Below are positions 44,842 through 54,070 of a stretch of DNA of 64,000 nucleotides, in pieces. The notes under the pieces were generated by a model, which saw only the letters and a program-made list of their open reading frames with translations, searched no databases and was not told the origin of the DNA. A program made the position numbers and the translations under genes. The stretch comes from Methylobacterium sp. Leaf117 (GTDB taxonomy: Bacteria > Pseudomonadota > Alphaproteobacteria > Rhizobiales > Beijerinckiaceae). The stretch covers positions 603,512-667,511 of the forward strand of contig NZ_LMNL01000034.1 of NCBI RefSeq assembly GCF_001422985.1, read 5' to 3'. Every line of letters starts with the position of its first letter. The stretch's first letter is position 1.

Positions 44842-46392
44842 TCAGACCAGTCCGAGTTTCTGGGCCAAGCCGATGCGTTGGAGCTTGCCGGTAGCACCCT
44901 TCGGGATTTCGTCCAGGATCAGGATCTTGGCCGGCACCTTGAAGGCGGCGAGGCGTTCCGAGGCGAAGCCGCGCAGTTCCTTCTCGGCGAGGTGCTGGCC
45001 CTCGCGGAGCACGATGGCGGCGCAAACGTCTTCGCCCAGTTTGTCATGTGGCATCGCGAAGGTGACGCATTGCGATACTGCCGGATGGTCCATCAGGATC
45101 TCGTCGACTTCGCGCGGGGAGATTTTCTCGCCGCCCCGGTTGATGATTTCCTTGAGGCGCCCGGTGATGGACAGGTAGCCCTCGGGCGTCAGCGATCCCT
45201 GGTCGCCGGTGCGGAACCAGCCCTGCTTGGTGAAGGCCTCGGCATTGGCCTTGTCGTTGTTCTCGTAGCCGGACATCACGTTGTCGCCGCGGATGACGAT
45301 CTCACCGGTCTCGCCTGCAGGCATCGGCTCGCCGTCCTCGTCCACGATCGCGATCTCGGGGCCGGCCGCGAGGCCGACCGAGCCGGCGTAATGCGGACGC
45401 GGCGGCAGCGGATTGGAGGCCATCTGGTGGGAGGCCTCGGTCATGCCGTAGGCCTCGATCAGGGGAGCGCCGAACACCTCCTCGATTTCCTTCATCACCT
45501 GGGGCGGCATGGAGGATGAGGAGGACCGGATGAAGCGCAAGGGGTTGGCCTCGATGGCCTCCCGGTTGCGTGCGGCCCGGCTAAGGATCGCCTGATGCAT
45601 GGTCGGCACGGCGGTGTACCAGGTCGGGCGAACCTCGCTCATCCACCCGAAAAACTTGAGGGCGTTGAAGCCCGGCGTGCACGACACCTGACCGCCGGCC
45701 GAGAGCGGGGCCAGGATGCCGGCGATCAGCCCGTGGATGTGGAACAGCGGCATGATGTTGAGGCCGCGATCCTCGGCCGTGAAGGCCAGGGTGGTGCGGA
45801 TGTTGCGGGCCGAAGCACAGACATTCGACTGCTTCAGCGGCACGATCTTCGGGCGCGATGTGGTGCCGGAGGTGTGCAGCACGAGGCCGATATCGTCCGG
45901 GTGAGCCGGACCACCCTGCGCGGCCGGCGAAGCCCCGGCCCCCTCGAACGACAGGGTGAAGCTGCCGGCCCCTTCCTCAGGGGTCGGGCGAAGGCGCACC
46001 ACTGGCACGCCGAGACGGGCAGCGACCGCGATGGCCGGGCTGTCGGAGCCGTCCGCAACCACGAGGAGCTTCGCGTTGAGATCGGAAAGGTAGAACGTGA
46101 ACTCGTCGGCCTTGTAGCTCGGGTTGAGGGGAGCGGCCGTGGTCCCGGCCCCGATGGCGATGAAGGCGGCCGCCATTTCAGGTCCGTTGTCGAGGACGAT
46201 GCCGACCCGGTCGTTCCGGCCGAGGCCCTGTGCATTCAGGGCCGCGATGGTCCGGTCCGTGAGGCCGCGGAGCTGGCCGAAGGTCAGGGGCACGCCGCCA
46301 GGGCTGGACAGGGCGGTCGCGTCCGCGGCGCCGGCCTGGATCAGGGCGCGCAGGGTGGTGGCGGCGGGATGTGCGTGGGAAGTCTCGGCCAT
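44842..46392 (-). CDS. AMP-dependent acyl-CoA ligase, probable oxalyl-CoA synthetase
   Basis: 516 residues of the ANL superfamily. The P-loop-like motif is LVLHTSGTTSRPKIVPL (residues about 170-186); AYGMTEASHQM, GWFRTGDQGSLTPEGY and the late catalytic-Lys region IPKGATGKLQRIG are all present. It resembles the Pcs60/AAE3 oxalate--CoA ligases (KIVPLKQSNVC, FNALKFFGWM). It would activate oxalate to oxalyl-CoA in the cytoplasm. It ends a four-gene operon with an oxalate carrier and a PanE-like reductase, which strengthens the oxalate assignment over a fatty-acid ligase. Confidence 0.88.
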   Translation of the reverse strand: MAETSHAHPAATTLRALIQAGAADATALSSPGGVPLTFGQLRGLTDRTIAALNAQGLGRNDRVGIVLDNGPEMAAAFIAIGAGTTAAPLNPSYKADEFTFYLSDLNAKLLVVADGSDSPAIAVAARLGVPVVRLRPTPEEGAGSFTLSFEGAGASPAAQGGPAHPDDIGLVLHTSGTTSRPKIVPLKQSNVCASARNIRTTLAFTAEDRGLNIMPLFHIHGLIAGILAPLSAGGQVSCTPGFNALKFFGWMSEVRPTWYTAVPTMHQAILSRAARNREAIEANPLRFIRSSSSSMPPQVMKEIEEVFGAPLIEAYGMTEASHQMASNPLPPRPHYAGSVGLAAGPEIAIVDEDGEPMPAGETGEIVIRGDNVMSGYENNDKANAEAFTKQGWFRTGDQGSLTPEGYLSITGRLKEIINRGGEKISPREVDEILMDHPAVSQCVTFAMPHDKLGEDVCAAIVLREGQHLAEKELRGFASERLAAFKVPAKILILDEIPKGATGKLQRIGLAQKLGLV

Positions 46393-46420
46393 GGCGAAGC
46401 GTCCTCGAATGTCTTGGGGG

Positions 46421-47431
46421 TCAGGCCGGCATGATGGAGAGGCGCCCCTGCGCCCGCTCCAGGCTCTGGGAGAGGAGGCGCATCAGGGCGTAGACGGTGC
46501 CGATATGCGGGGTCGGGGTGTCGGTAAGGCGCCCGAGCTCGATGATTGAGCCGACCAGGGCCTCGAGTTCGATCGGGCGTCCCGCCTCCACGTCCTGCAG
46601 CATCGAGGTCTTGTGGGCGCCAACCTTCTCAGCGCCGGCGATGCGCCGTTCGATGCCGAGCTTGAAGGTGATGCCGAGGCGGTTCGCGATCGTCTCCGCC
46701 TCGCGCATCATGTCGGCGGCGAGTGCCCGAGTCTCGGGGAACTGGCAGATGTCGACCAGGGTGGCGTGACTGAGCGCCGAGATCGGATTGAAGCTGAGGT
46801 TGCCCCAGAGCTTGAGCCAGATCTCCGCCCGGATATCGCTGGTCACCGGCGCACGGAAGCCCGCCTTGATCAGGGTCTGGGCCAGCGATTGCACACGCGG
46901 CGACATCGAGCCGTCGAGTTCGCCGAGGCCGAAGCGGTGGCCTTCGACCACCTGCACCACGCCGGGCTCGGTCAGCACGGCGGCCGGGTAGACGACGGAG
47001 CCGATGACGTGCCTGGGATCGAGATGCTTCGCGATGAGGCCGCCCGGATCGGCGGTCTCCAGGTGGGTGCCCGTCAGGTCACCGCCGTGACCTTGCGAAA
47101 AGTACCACCACGGGATGCCGTTCTGCATCGTCACCACCATCGTGTCGGGACCGATGAGGTGATGGAGGTCGGCCGCGATCGGACCGACCTGATGCGCCTT
47201 GACGGTGAGGAGCACGATGTCGTGCTTTCCCGCCTCGGCCATCGACTTCATGGCCTTGAGGTTCGTCACGTGAATCTCGGAGCCGTTCTCCTCGATCAGC
47301 CGCATCCCGTTCTGCTGGATGGCGTCGAGGTTGGCGCCTCGGGCGATGAAGGTGACGTCCTCGCCCGCATGGGCGAGGCGCACACCGAGAAATCCTCCGA
47401 TGGCGCCGGCGCCGACGATCGCGATGCTCAT
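46421..47431 (-). CDS. ketopantoate reductase-family enzyme, probable oxalyl-CoA reductase (PanE2-like)
   Basis: 336 residues. The NADPH motif is AIVGAGAIGGFLGVRL; the family active-site region includes LLTVKAHQVGPIAADL with the conserved Lys, MQNGIPWWYF and KLWGNLSFNPISAL. In Methylobacterium extorquens AM1 a PanE paralogue (PanE2) is reported to reduce oxalyl-CoA to glyoxylate, feeding the serine cycle; gene context here (oxalyl-CoA ligase and OxlT) fits that job better than pantothenate synthesis. ATG 47431 is chosen. It lies 28 bases before the ligase gene. Confidence 0.87.
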   Translation of the reverse strand: MSIAIVGAGAIGGFLGVRLAHAGEDVTFIARGANLDAIQQNGMRLIEENGSEIHVTNLKAMKSMAEAGKHDIVLLTVKAHQVGPIAADLHHLIGPDTMVVTMQNGIPWWYFSQGHGGDLTGTHLETADPGGLIAKHLDPRHVIGSVVYPAAVLTEPGVVQVVEGHRFGLGELDGSMSPRVQSLAQTLIKAGFRAPVTSDIRAEIWLKLWGNLSFNPISALSHATLVDICQFPETRALAADMMREAETIANRLGITFKLGIERRIAGAEKVGAHKTSMLQDVEAGRPIELEALVGSIIELGRLTDTPTPHIGTVYALMRLLSQSLERAQGRLSIMPA

Positions 47432-47486
47432 GTGGGTATCCTTGAAGCCTGTTCGGTTCGCGTCCGGTTCGTTGGAGTCGGGTGTC

Positions 47487-48257
47487 TCACGAAAACCCGT
47501 TCGACAGTATGCCGATGCCGGCGATCTCAACCTCGACGGTAGCGCCCTTCGGGATCGGCCCGGCGCCCACCGAGGTCCCACAGGCGATGAGGTCGCCGGG
47601 CTCCAGGGTCATGCCCCGGGAGAGTTCGGCCACCAGCTCGGCGGGTCGGCGCATCATGTCAGCCAGCGGATAGCGCTGCCGCTCGCGCCCATTGACCCGC
47701 ACTGCGACCTCAAGGGCCTCGGGATCGAGGTCGGTGGCGATCACCGGGCCGAATGGTCCGAAGCCGTCGTAGCCTTTGGACCGGGTCCAGTGGGTGAAGC
47801 TCGGATCGGCCTTCAGGGCTTCAAGAGCGGTCACGTCGTTCACGCAGGTGTAGCCGAAAATGTGAGCCGCCGCCGCCTCCGGCGTGAGGTCGCGGCCGCG
47901 CCGGCCGATCACGATTCCAAGCTCGCCCTCGAAGAGCAACCGACCGCCCCCGTCCGGCGCCGTGACGGTCTGCCCGCTGGCCAGATAACAGCTCGCCGGC
48001 TTCACGAAGTAGAGCGGCACCTCGGGCCGGGTGAGGCCCTGCTTCTCGGCCGAAGCGTGGAAGTTGTTCCACAGGGCGATGTATTTCGAGGGCCGGCACG
48101 GCAGATCGAGAGTGACCTCGGCGAGCGGCAGCGTCGCACCGGTGGGCGCCGGGTCAGCGAAGAGATCGCCCTCGTGGACGGCGATCGTTCCTCCGTCGAG
48201 GCGGCCGAAGCCGCTCTCGCCGTCGTGGATGTAGCGGAGCCATCGGGCCATCTGCAT
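47487..48257 (-). CDS. fumarylacetoacetate hydrolase (FAH)-family protein in oxalate operon
   Basis: 256 residues of the FAH superfamily. The divalent-metal site is FEGELGIVIGRRGRDLTPEA with a following FGYTCVNDVTA (Glu-Glu-Asp ligands); LIACGTSVGAGPIPKG and VEVEIAGIGILSN form the C-terminal signature. Members hydrolyse or decarboxylate beta-keto-type acids such as acylpyruvates and oxaloacetate. The start ATG 48257 overlaps the MFS stop (TGATG), so it is translationally coupled to the oxalate carrier. Its reaction in oxalate metabolism is not known to me. Confidence 0.88.
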   Translation of the reverse strand: MQMARWLRYIHDGESGFGRLDGGTIAVHEGDLFADPAPTGATLPLAEVTLDLPCRPSKYIALWNNFHASAEKQGLTRPEVPLYFVKPASCYLASGQTVTAPDGGGRLLFEGELGIVIGRRGRDLTPEAAAAHIFGYTCVNDVTALEALKADPSFTHWTRSKGYDGFGPFGPVIATDLDPEALEVAVRVNGRERQRYPLADMMRRPAELVAELSRGMTLEPGDLIACGTSVGAGPIPKGATVEVEIAGIGILSNGFS

Positions 48258-49603
48258 CAGCTCCGGGCAATGAACCGGGCGCGCATCGGCTTCAGCACGA
48301 AGAGTGCGAGGAAGCCGGCCAGGAACGCCATGCCGGAGGCGGCGTAGAACACATTCTGCCACGAACCGGTCTTGGCCTGGATCATGAGAAGGATCGGAAG
48401 GAGCAGCGCGGCGGTGCCCTTGGCGGTGTAGAGGAGGCCCGCATTGGCGGCCGCGTTCTTGTCGCCGTAGGTGTCGCTGCAGGTGGCGGGGAACAGGGAG
48501 TAGATCTCGCCCCAGGCGAAGAACACGAGGCCGGTGAGCAGCACGAAGGCCATCGGGATGTGCGCGAACATGCCCAGTGCCAGGATGCCGGCGCCCTCGA
48601 TCATGAAGGCGATCACCATGGTGTTCTCGCGGCCGATCTTGTCGGAGACCCAGCCGAAGAACGGCCGCGTCACACCGTTGAGCACCCGATCGATGGTCAG
48701 CGCGAAGGTCAGGGCCGGGAGGGTGATGCCGATGAGCGAGACGTTGACGCCCGCAACCTTGAAGTCCTTGGCGATGGGCGCCAGGGACGCCGCCGCCATC
48801 AGGCCGCCGGCCGCCATCATGACGAACATGAGGTACAGGAGCCAGAAGACCGGCGTCCGCACCATCTCGGCGGTGGAGTACTGCCGGCGGGTGACGGTGT
48901 TCACGGTCGCGGTGCGGCCGGCGAGCATTCGGTCCTTGAAGGCGGTGCTCGGCGAGACGAGGAGCAAAGCCGCCAGCATGACGATGAGGCCCTGGCCGAG
49001 GCCGAACACGAAGAAGGTGTGCTGGTAGCCGGAATCGCGGATCATGTTGGCGATCGGGATCACCGTGAGGGCCGAGCCCGCGCCGAAACCGGCAGCGGTG
49101 AGGCCGGCAGCGAAGCCGCGCCGATCAGGAAACCATTTCAGGGCATTGCCGACGCAAGTGCCGTAGACCGCGCCCGCGCCGATGCCGCTGATGGCGGCGG
49201 CCGCGTACAGCATGGTCAGCGTGTCGGCGTAGGAGTTCATCACCCAGCCGAGCGCGCAGAGGGCGCCGCCGAAGATGGTGACGAGGCGCGGGCCATACTT
49301 GTCCACGAACCAGCCTTCGATCGGAACCAGCCAGGTTTCCATCACCACGAAGATCGTGAAAGCCCACTGGATCGCGGTGCGCTCCCAACCGAACTTCTGC
49401 TGGATCGGATCGACGAACAGCGTCCAGCCGTATTGCAGGTTGGCGATCATCGACATGCACAGCACGCCGAGGAACAGCTGTCCCCAGCGGCCCAGTGGCG
49501 GCGCATCCACCTTGGTCGATGACCCCACCCGAGCGGCGTGAGCCTCAGCGGGCGTGATCGACGTCGCTCCATGGGGAGCAGGCGCAGCACTACGCGCGGT
49601 CAT
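48257..49603 (-). CDS. oxlT: MFS oxalate/formate antiporter (OxlT family)
   Basis: 448 residues with twelve hydrophobic segments. IANLQYGWTLFVDPIQQKF is the OxlT-group opening; the Arg in TRPFFGWVSDKIGRE and the Lys in LLYTAKGTAALLLP correspond in position to the charged residues known to bind oxalate in Oxalobacter OxlT. It should exchange extracellular oxalate for formate, or take up oxalate. It is the first gene of the operon oxlT-FAH-panE-like-ligase. The leader contains an inverted repeat at 49706-49738. Confidence 0.9.
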   Translation of the reverse strand: MTARSAAPAPHGATSITPAEAHAARVGSSTKVDAPPLGRWGQLFLGVLCMSMIANLQYGWTLFVDPIQQKFGWERTAIQWAFTIFVVMETWLVPIEGWFVDKYGPRLVTIFGGALCALGWVMNSYADTLTMLYAAAAISGIGAGAVYGTCVGNALKWFPDRRGFAAGLTAAGFGAGSALTVIPIANMIRDSGYQHTFFVFGLGQGLIVMLAALLLVSPSTAFKDRMLAGRTATVNTVTRRQYSTAEMVRTPVFWLLYLMFVMMAAGGLMAAASLAPIAKDFKVAGVNVSLIGITLPALTFALTIDRVLNGVTRPFFGWVSDKIGRENTMVIAFMIEGAGILALGMFAHIPMAFVLLTGLVFFAWGEIYSLFPATCSDTYGDKNAAANAGLLYTAKGTAALLLPILLMIQAKTGSWQNVFYAASGMAFLAGFLALFVLKPMRARFIARS

Positions 49604-50037
49604 AGGCGTCTTCCTCGGCTCAACTCTGGTTTATGGTGTTCGTTTTTATCGGCAATTATTTTGAATTCAAGGATCTATACCTCGCGTAACCCTCGGGCTC
49701 GCCTGCAAAATTTTTGGGTTAAGCATCCAAAAAATTTGAGATGCTGGCGGACACTGGCGCATCCTCCATTCTTCTCTTGCGGCGCATTAATTCTGTTTGC
49801 GACGCAGCAGCGGAAGCCTTTTCCATCATTGGAGAAGGGTCTTGCGTGGGCTTCGGGAAAGGCTCGAGAATCGTTGGAAACGGGATCCACGCGGAGCGCT
49901 CGCGTGCGCCAGCCCTTGGCATTCGGCCGATCCCAACGGCGGCGGTCCGGTGGATGAGGCCCCGTGGATCGGGGGTGAGATCCATGGCACCCAAGGAATA
50001 TGTGGCGGGATGAGCGCCTCGCCGGGGGAATGCCAGG
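49604..50037. other. divergent promoter region of the oxalate operon
   Basis: 434 bases, locally AT-rich (49620-49750), between oxlT and the creatininase gene. Besides the inverted repeat described separately I see no gene; frames across it look like shadows. Confidence 0.5.
49706..49738. promoter_or_regulatory. imperfect 12-bp inverted repeat upstream of the oxalate operon
   Basis: caaaatttttgg and ccaaaaaatttg, one mismatch, separated by nine bases, about 100 bases upstream of the oxlT start. The symmetry and AT-rich sequence fit an operator for the oxalate operon; the regulator is not in the window. Confidence 0.45.
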
Positions 50038-50820
50038 ATGCCGATACGCCACTGGGCCGAGTTGACGACGAACGAGATCCGGAACCGCGACATGGGGCAG
50101 GCCATCGCGGTGTTGCCCGTCGCGGCGATCGAGCAGCACGGGCCGCACCTGCCGCTCGCCACCGACACCATCATCGCCGAGGGCTATCTGGCCCATCTCG
50201 CCGTGCTTCCGGCGGACAACCTCGACATCCTGCTGCTGCCGGTTCAGGCCATCGGCAAGTCCGACGAGCACGATGGCTTTGCCGGAACCCTGACCCTGGA
50301 CACCGGCACCGCCCTGGAGGCCTGGATAAGTATCGGCGATGGGGTGCGGCGTGCCGGCTGCGAAAAACTCGTTCTGGTCACCTCTCACGGGGGCAACAGC
50401 GGCCTGATCGATCTGGTGGCCGGGACGTTGCGCGGGCGGCACGGCATGGTGGCGGTGACCACGGCCTGGAGCCGCTTCGGCTACCCCGACGGACTGTTTC
50501 CCGAGACGGAAATCCGCCACGGCATCCATGGCGGCGGCATTGAGACCGCCCTGATGCTGGCGCTACGGCCCGACTTGGTCCGGCGAAACCACATCGCCGA
50601 TTTTACCCCGCGCACCGTGGCGATGGCTGAAACCTTCACGCATCTGCGTGCCGGTCGCCCCGCGGCCTTTGCCTGGAAGGCACAGGACCTCAACCCGGCC
50701 GGTGCCATCGGCGATGCCCGCCTCGGTACGGCGGAGGCCGGCGCTCGCGCCCTCGATCATGGAGCCCGTGCCTTCCTCGAACTCCTGCGCGACGTCGACC
50801 GCTTTCGTCTTGCCCAGTGA
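50038..50820 (+). CDS. creatininase family protein
   Basis: 260 residues. Creatininase-type metal motifs: VAAIEQHGPHLPLATDTIIA (Glu, His, Asp), IGKSDEHDGFAGTLTL, LVTSHGGNSGLIDL and HGGGIETALML. The family hydrolyses cyclic amides such as creatinine or formylated pterin intermediates, so the substrate is uncertain. It is divergent from oxlT, and a relation to oxalate metabolism is only positional. The ATG at 50038 gives MPIRHWAELTTNEI, the standard start. Confidence 0.9.
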   Translation: MPIRHWAELTTNEIRNRDMGQAIAVLPVAAIEQHGPHLPLATDTIIAEGYLAHLAVLPADNLDILLLPVQAIGKSDEHDGFAGTLTLDTGTALEAWISIGDGVRRAGCEKLVLVTSHGGNSGLIDLVAGTLRGRHGMVAVTTAWSRFGYPDGLFPETEIRHGIHGGGIETALMLALRPDLVRRNHIADFTPRTVAMAETFTHLRAGRPAAFAWKAQDLNPAGAIGDARLGTAEAGARALDHGARAFLELLRDVDRFRLAQ

Positions 50821-51071
50821 ATCTCGGCCATGACCCGGGGCTCGCCCCTGCGGGCGGTAACCGCGCCGGCTCCCGGCGCGAAGAAGCCTGACATGAGAGG
50901 CGCGACATCCCGGATCGCGGAGTTCACCCGATGGCCGGATTTCATTCCGTGGCATTTGCAGTCCTGGCCGGACCCGATCGGCCCGATGGCTCCGCATCGC
51001 GGGCCGAGGAGAGGTTTGGCTGGACCGAAGCCCGGCGGCGCCCGGCGGAGGATCATGGAATTCCAGAGCGC

Positions 51072-51686
51072 ATGACTCAGGATCGGACGCTCTCGGCCGC
51101 CATGGCGGCGGCGCAGGCCGGCGATGCCGAGGCCTATCGCCGCCTGCTGCACGACTGTCTGCCGGTGATCGCCGGCATGGCGCGGGCGCAGGGGGTCCGA
51201 CCGGAGGCGGTGGACGACGTGGTGCAGGATGTGCTGCTGACCATCCATCGGGCTCGGGCGACCTATGATCCGGCCCGGCCCTTCCTGCCCTGGCTGCGCG
51301 CCATCACACAGCGCCGCGCCATCGACGGGATGCGTCGCGCCGGTCGGCGATCCCGCGAGATCCATGATCCGGTCGCCTACGAGGCCGAGACCGACGGCGG
51401 GCCTGCCCCCGGCCAGGGCCTGGAGGCGCGGGACCGCGCGCGCATCCTGGCCCGGGCGGTTGCGGGACTCCCGGAAGGGCAGCGGCAGGCGGTGGAGCAC
51501 CTCGCCCTGAAGGAGCGAAGCCTCGACGAGACGGCGCAGCTGACGGGGCGCAGCAAGGGCGCCCTCAAGGTCAACCTGCACCGGGCCCTGAAGGCCCTGC
51601 GCCTGGCCCTCGGACCCGACTCCGCCGATCTGGGCCGACCGAAACCGGATCCCGCCGCTCGGGAGCGAGGAACACACGATGTCTGA
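51072..51686 (+). CDS. ECF-type RNA polymerase sigma factor
   Basis: 204 residues with region 2 (AVDDVVQDVLLTIHRARATY and FLPWLRAITQRRAID) and region 4 (LPEGQRQAVEHLALKERSLD then ETAQLTGRSKGALKVNLHRA). ATG 51072 is chosen. The 3' end overlaps the start of the membrane anti-sigma gene by eight bases, the usual coupling for an ECF/anti-sigma pair. It probably responds to an envelope or heavy-metal/oxidative signal sensed by the partner. Confidence 0.92.
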   Translation: MTQDRTLSAAMAAAQAGDAEAYRRLLHDCLPVIAGMARAQGVRPEAVDDVVQDVLLTIHRARATYDPARPFLPWLRAITQRRAIDGMRRAGRRSREIHDPVAYEAETDGGPAPGQGLEARDRARILARAVAGLPEGQRQAVEHLALKERSLDETAQLTGRSKGALKVNLHRALKALRLALGPDSADLGRPKPDPAARERGTHDV

Positions 51687-52338
51687 GCGCGCCCACACCA
51701 TCCCGCACGACGTCCTGGTGGACAGCCTCGCGCGAGGCCTGACCCCAGTCCGGCCCCTGCCCGCACCCGCATTCCGAGCGTTCGCTTGGTGTGCGGCGGC
51801 CCTCGCCCTCGGTCTGGCGCTGATGCCGTTCGCGGATCTCGACGCCCTTCGCACGCGCATGGCGGTTCCGGATCTGCGCTATGCTGCACTCGGCGCCGTG
51901 CTGACTGCCGTCGCGGCCGCGCTCGCCGCCTTCCAGACCAGCGTGCCGGGGCGGTCATGGGCCTGGGCGACGCTGCCGCTGGCACCGGCGGCCCTCTGGA
52001 TCGGCGCGAGCGGACTGGGCTGCCTGCGCGCTTGGGTGGCCCCTGGCACGGGTGCTCCGGACCTGCCCGAAGCCAGCGGATGCCTCGTCTTCCTGCTCAC
52101 CGTCTCGCTCCCGCTCTCCCTCGGGCTCGTGCTGATGCTGCGACGGGCCTGCCCGTTACGCCCCAATCTCACGGCGGCGCTGGCCGGGCTCTCGGCGGCG
52201 GCGGCGGCGGCGGCATTGCTGGTGCCGTTCCATCCCCATGACGCCACGGCGACGGACCTCGCCCTGCATCTCGTGGTCGTCGGCCTCGTCATCGGCGCCA
52301 ACAGCCTCGCCGGGGGGCGCCTGCTGGCGCGGGGCTGA
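51679..52338 (+). CDS. NrsF/DUF1109-type membrane anti-sigma factor
   Basis: 219 residues, six predicted membrane helices (for example FRAFAWCAAALALGLALMPF and LLTVSLPLSLGLVLML), with an N-terminal cytoplasmic SLARGLTPVRPLPAP segment typical of NrsF. The conserved Cys pair lies in GASGLGCLRAW and EASGCLVFLL, and a C-terminal VPFHPHDATATDLALH gives the His-rich signature. It should hold the upstream ECF sigma at the inner membrane. The start overlaps the sigma gene. Confidence 0.88.
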   Translation: MSERAHTIPHDVLVDSLARGLTPVRPLPAPAFRAFAWCAAALALGLALMPFADLDALRTRMAVPDLRYAALGAVLTAVAAALAAFQTSVPGRSWAWATLPLAPAALWIGASGLGCLRAWVAPGTGAPDLPEASGCLVFLLTVSLPLSLGLVLMLRRACPLRPNLTAALAGLSAAAAAAALLVPFHPHDATATDLALHLVVVGLVIGANSLAGGRLLARG

Positions 52339-52341
52339 GCG

Positions 52342-52950
52342 TCAGGTCCAGGCGAGAAGCACCTCCTCGGTGGTCACGGGATGAACCTGCTGGCCGTAGC
52401 GGCGGTGATACATCGTCATCAGGGCATCGTGCGCCTCGTCGCAGGAGCTGCACAGGGCGTCGGTGACGATGAGGACCCGGTAGCCGAGGTCGACGGCGCC
52501 GAGCACGCTGGCCAGCACGCAGACCTCGGTTTCACCGCCGGTCATCACCAGGGTGTCGATGCCCCGGGCCTGGAGGCGCGCATCGAGATCGGTGCCGAGC
52601 CAGGGCGAATAGACCGCCTTGTCGAGGATTTCGGCCGGCGGGACGAGGCGCGCGAGTTCCGGCACGAGGTCGATCAGCCCCGGTGCGAGATGGTCCCGGG
52701 TCATCGAGGCCCAGCGCTGCGAGTACCCGGCCCAGGTTCCTCGCCCTTCGCCGGGGTGCCGCGCCGGGATGAAGCGGGTGAGGAGGGTCCGATCCGGATG
52801 CGCCTTCACGAGGCGCTCCACCCGCGGCAGCACCCGGACCATCCAGGGGGTGTGCCAGTCCGTTGTCTCCAGGAACATGCGTTGCATGTCGACGCACAGA
52901 TGCAGGCAGGTCCGCCCCAATGCGCCGGGGCGCGCACGCCATTCGCTCAC
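52342..52950 (-). CDS. isochorismatase-family cysteine hydrolase
   Basis: 202 residues. The catalytic triad of the family is visible: Asp in HLCVDMQRMFLE, Lys in ILDKAVYSPWLGTD and Cys in GGETEVCVLASVLGAVDLGY. The substrate (nicotinamide, N-carbamoyl compounds or other) cannot be read. It converges on the NrsF gene with three bases between stops and is divergent from the manganese catalase gene. Confidence 0.9.
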   Translation of the reverse strand: MSEWRARPGALGRTCLHLCVDMQRMFLETTDWHTPWMVRVLPRVERLVKAHPDRTLLTRFIPARHPGEGRGTWAGYSQRWASMTRDHLAPGLIDLVPELARLVPPAEILDKAVYSPWLGTDLDARLQARGIDTLVMTGGETEVCVLASVLGAVDLGYRVLIVTDALCSSCDEAHDALMTMYHRRYGQQVHPVTTEEVLLAWT

Positions 52951-53215
52951 GATGTCCTCCCCGGCTCCAGCGCCGACACGATTCTGCCCTCTCGGACAAC
53001 CGTGGCATTCCAGGTCGGTTCGACGAATTTCTCCTGTCCCTCAGGCTAAATCCATCGCGTTGTGCAACAAAATGCACGCGCGAGAAAACTGAACACCTGG
53101 TGAATTTTCCGGTTCTTGGGGTATCCGGCGGCCAATGCCTCCGTATGAACCTGCTTCGCATCGCCGTCATCATGACGTGCGAGCTCTCTTTGTTCGAGCA
53201 TGGCGAGATTACCGC

Positions 53216-54070
53216 ATGTTATACTATGATAAGCGCCTTCAATATCCGGTGAAGGTCGACAGCCCGGACCCGATCTTCGCGCGCATGCTCCAGCAGGCGA
53301 TCGGCGGCATCGAGGGCGAGATCCGCGTCTGCATGCAGTACTTCTTCCAGGGCTGGGGTGCGCGCGGACCGACGACCAAGTACCGGGACATGCTGCTGAA
53401 TACCGCCACCGAGGAGATCGGCCACATCGAGATGCTGGCCACCGCCGTGGCGATGAATCTCGAGACCGCACCGACCACGCTGCAGGAGGAGGGCGCGGCC
53501 GACGGCGTCGTCGGTGCCGTGATGGGCGGCGGCAACCCCCGTCATACCATCGAGGGCATGCTGCATCGGCACGTGCTGTCGACCGGCATGGCCGCCTACC
53601 CGGCCAATTGCGACGGCGTGCCCTTCGACATGAGCCATGTCTACGCCAGCGGAAACCTTGCGGCCGACATGTATTGCAACGTCGCCGCCGAGACGACAGG
53701 CCGGGTTCTGGCGGTGCGCCTCTTCAATGCAGCGCATGATGCCGGCATGAAGGACATGCTGCACTTCCTCATCGCACGCGACACCATGCACCAGCAGCAG
53801 TGGCTCGCAGTCATCGAGGAACTCGGCGGCGCCGAAGGCAACCTGCCGATCCCGAACAGCTTTCCGCAGAGCAAGGAGCACGAGAAGTTCAACTACAACT
53901 TCTTCGCCACCACCCGCGACGGCTCGCCGCCGCCGGCGGGGCGCTGGACGAGTGGTCCCTCGCTCGACGGCAAGGGCGAGTTCACCGTGGTCCAGAACGA
54001 GCCCATGGGCGAAGTGCCGAATCTCGGTCCGGCCCGGCCCGACAGCGGCGCCCAGACCCAGCAGATGTGA
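53216..54070 (+). CDS. manganese catalase
   Basis: 284 residues of the non-haem dimanganese catalase family. Metal ligands are in GGIEGEIRVCMQYFFQGW (Glu), ATEEIGHIEMLATAV (Glu, His), AAETTGRVLAVRLFN (Glu) and ARDTMHQQQWLAVIEE (His). It disproportionates hydrogen peroxide in the cytoplasm. The start is ATG 53216 (MLYYDKRLQYP), the position of nearly all family members; an in-frame extension to 53135 is not family-like. Upstream is a small gtgca-6-tgcac inverted repeat near 53060. Confidence 0.92.
   Translation: MLYYDKRLQYPVKVDSPDPIFARMLQQAIGGIEGEIRVCMQYFFQGWGARGPTTKYRDMLLNTATEEIGHIEMLATAVAMNLETAPTTLQEEGAADGVVGAVMGGGNPRHTIEGMLHRHVLSTGMAAYPANCDGVPFDMSHVYASGNLAADMYCNVAAETTGRVLAVRLFNAAHDAGMKDMLHFLIARDTMHQQQWLAVIEELGGAEGNLPIPNSFPQSKEHEKFNYNFFATTRDGSPPPAGRWTSGPSLDGKGEFTVVQNEPMGEVPNLGPARPDSGAQTQQM

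Noticed and set aside
50563..51860. Large minus-strand frames opposite the creatininase and sigma genes
   Set aside because: Shadow frames without recognisable motifs; the plus-strand genes have clear family signatures.
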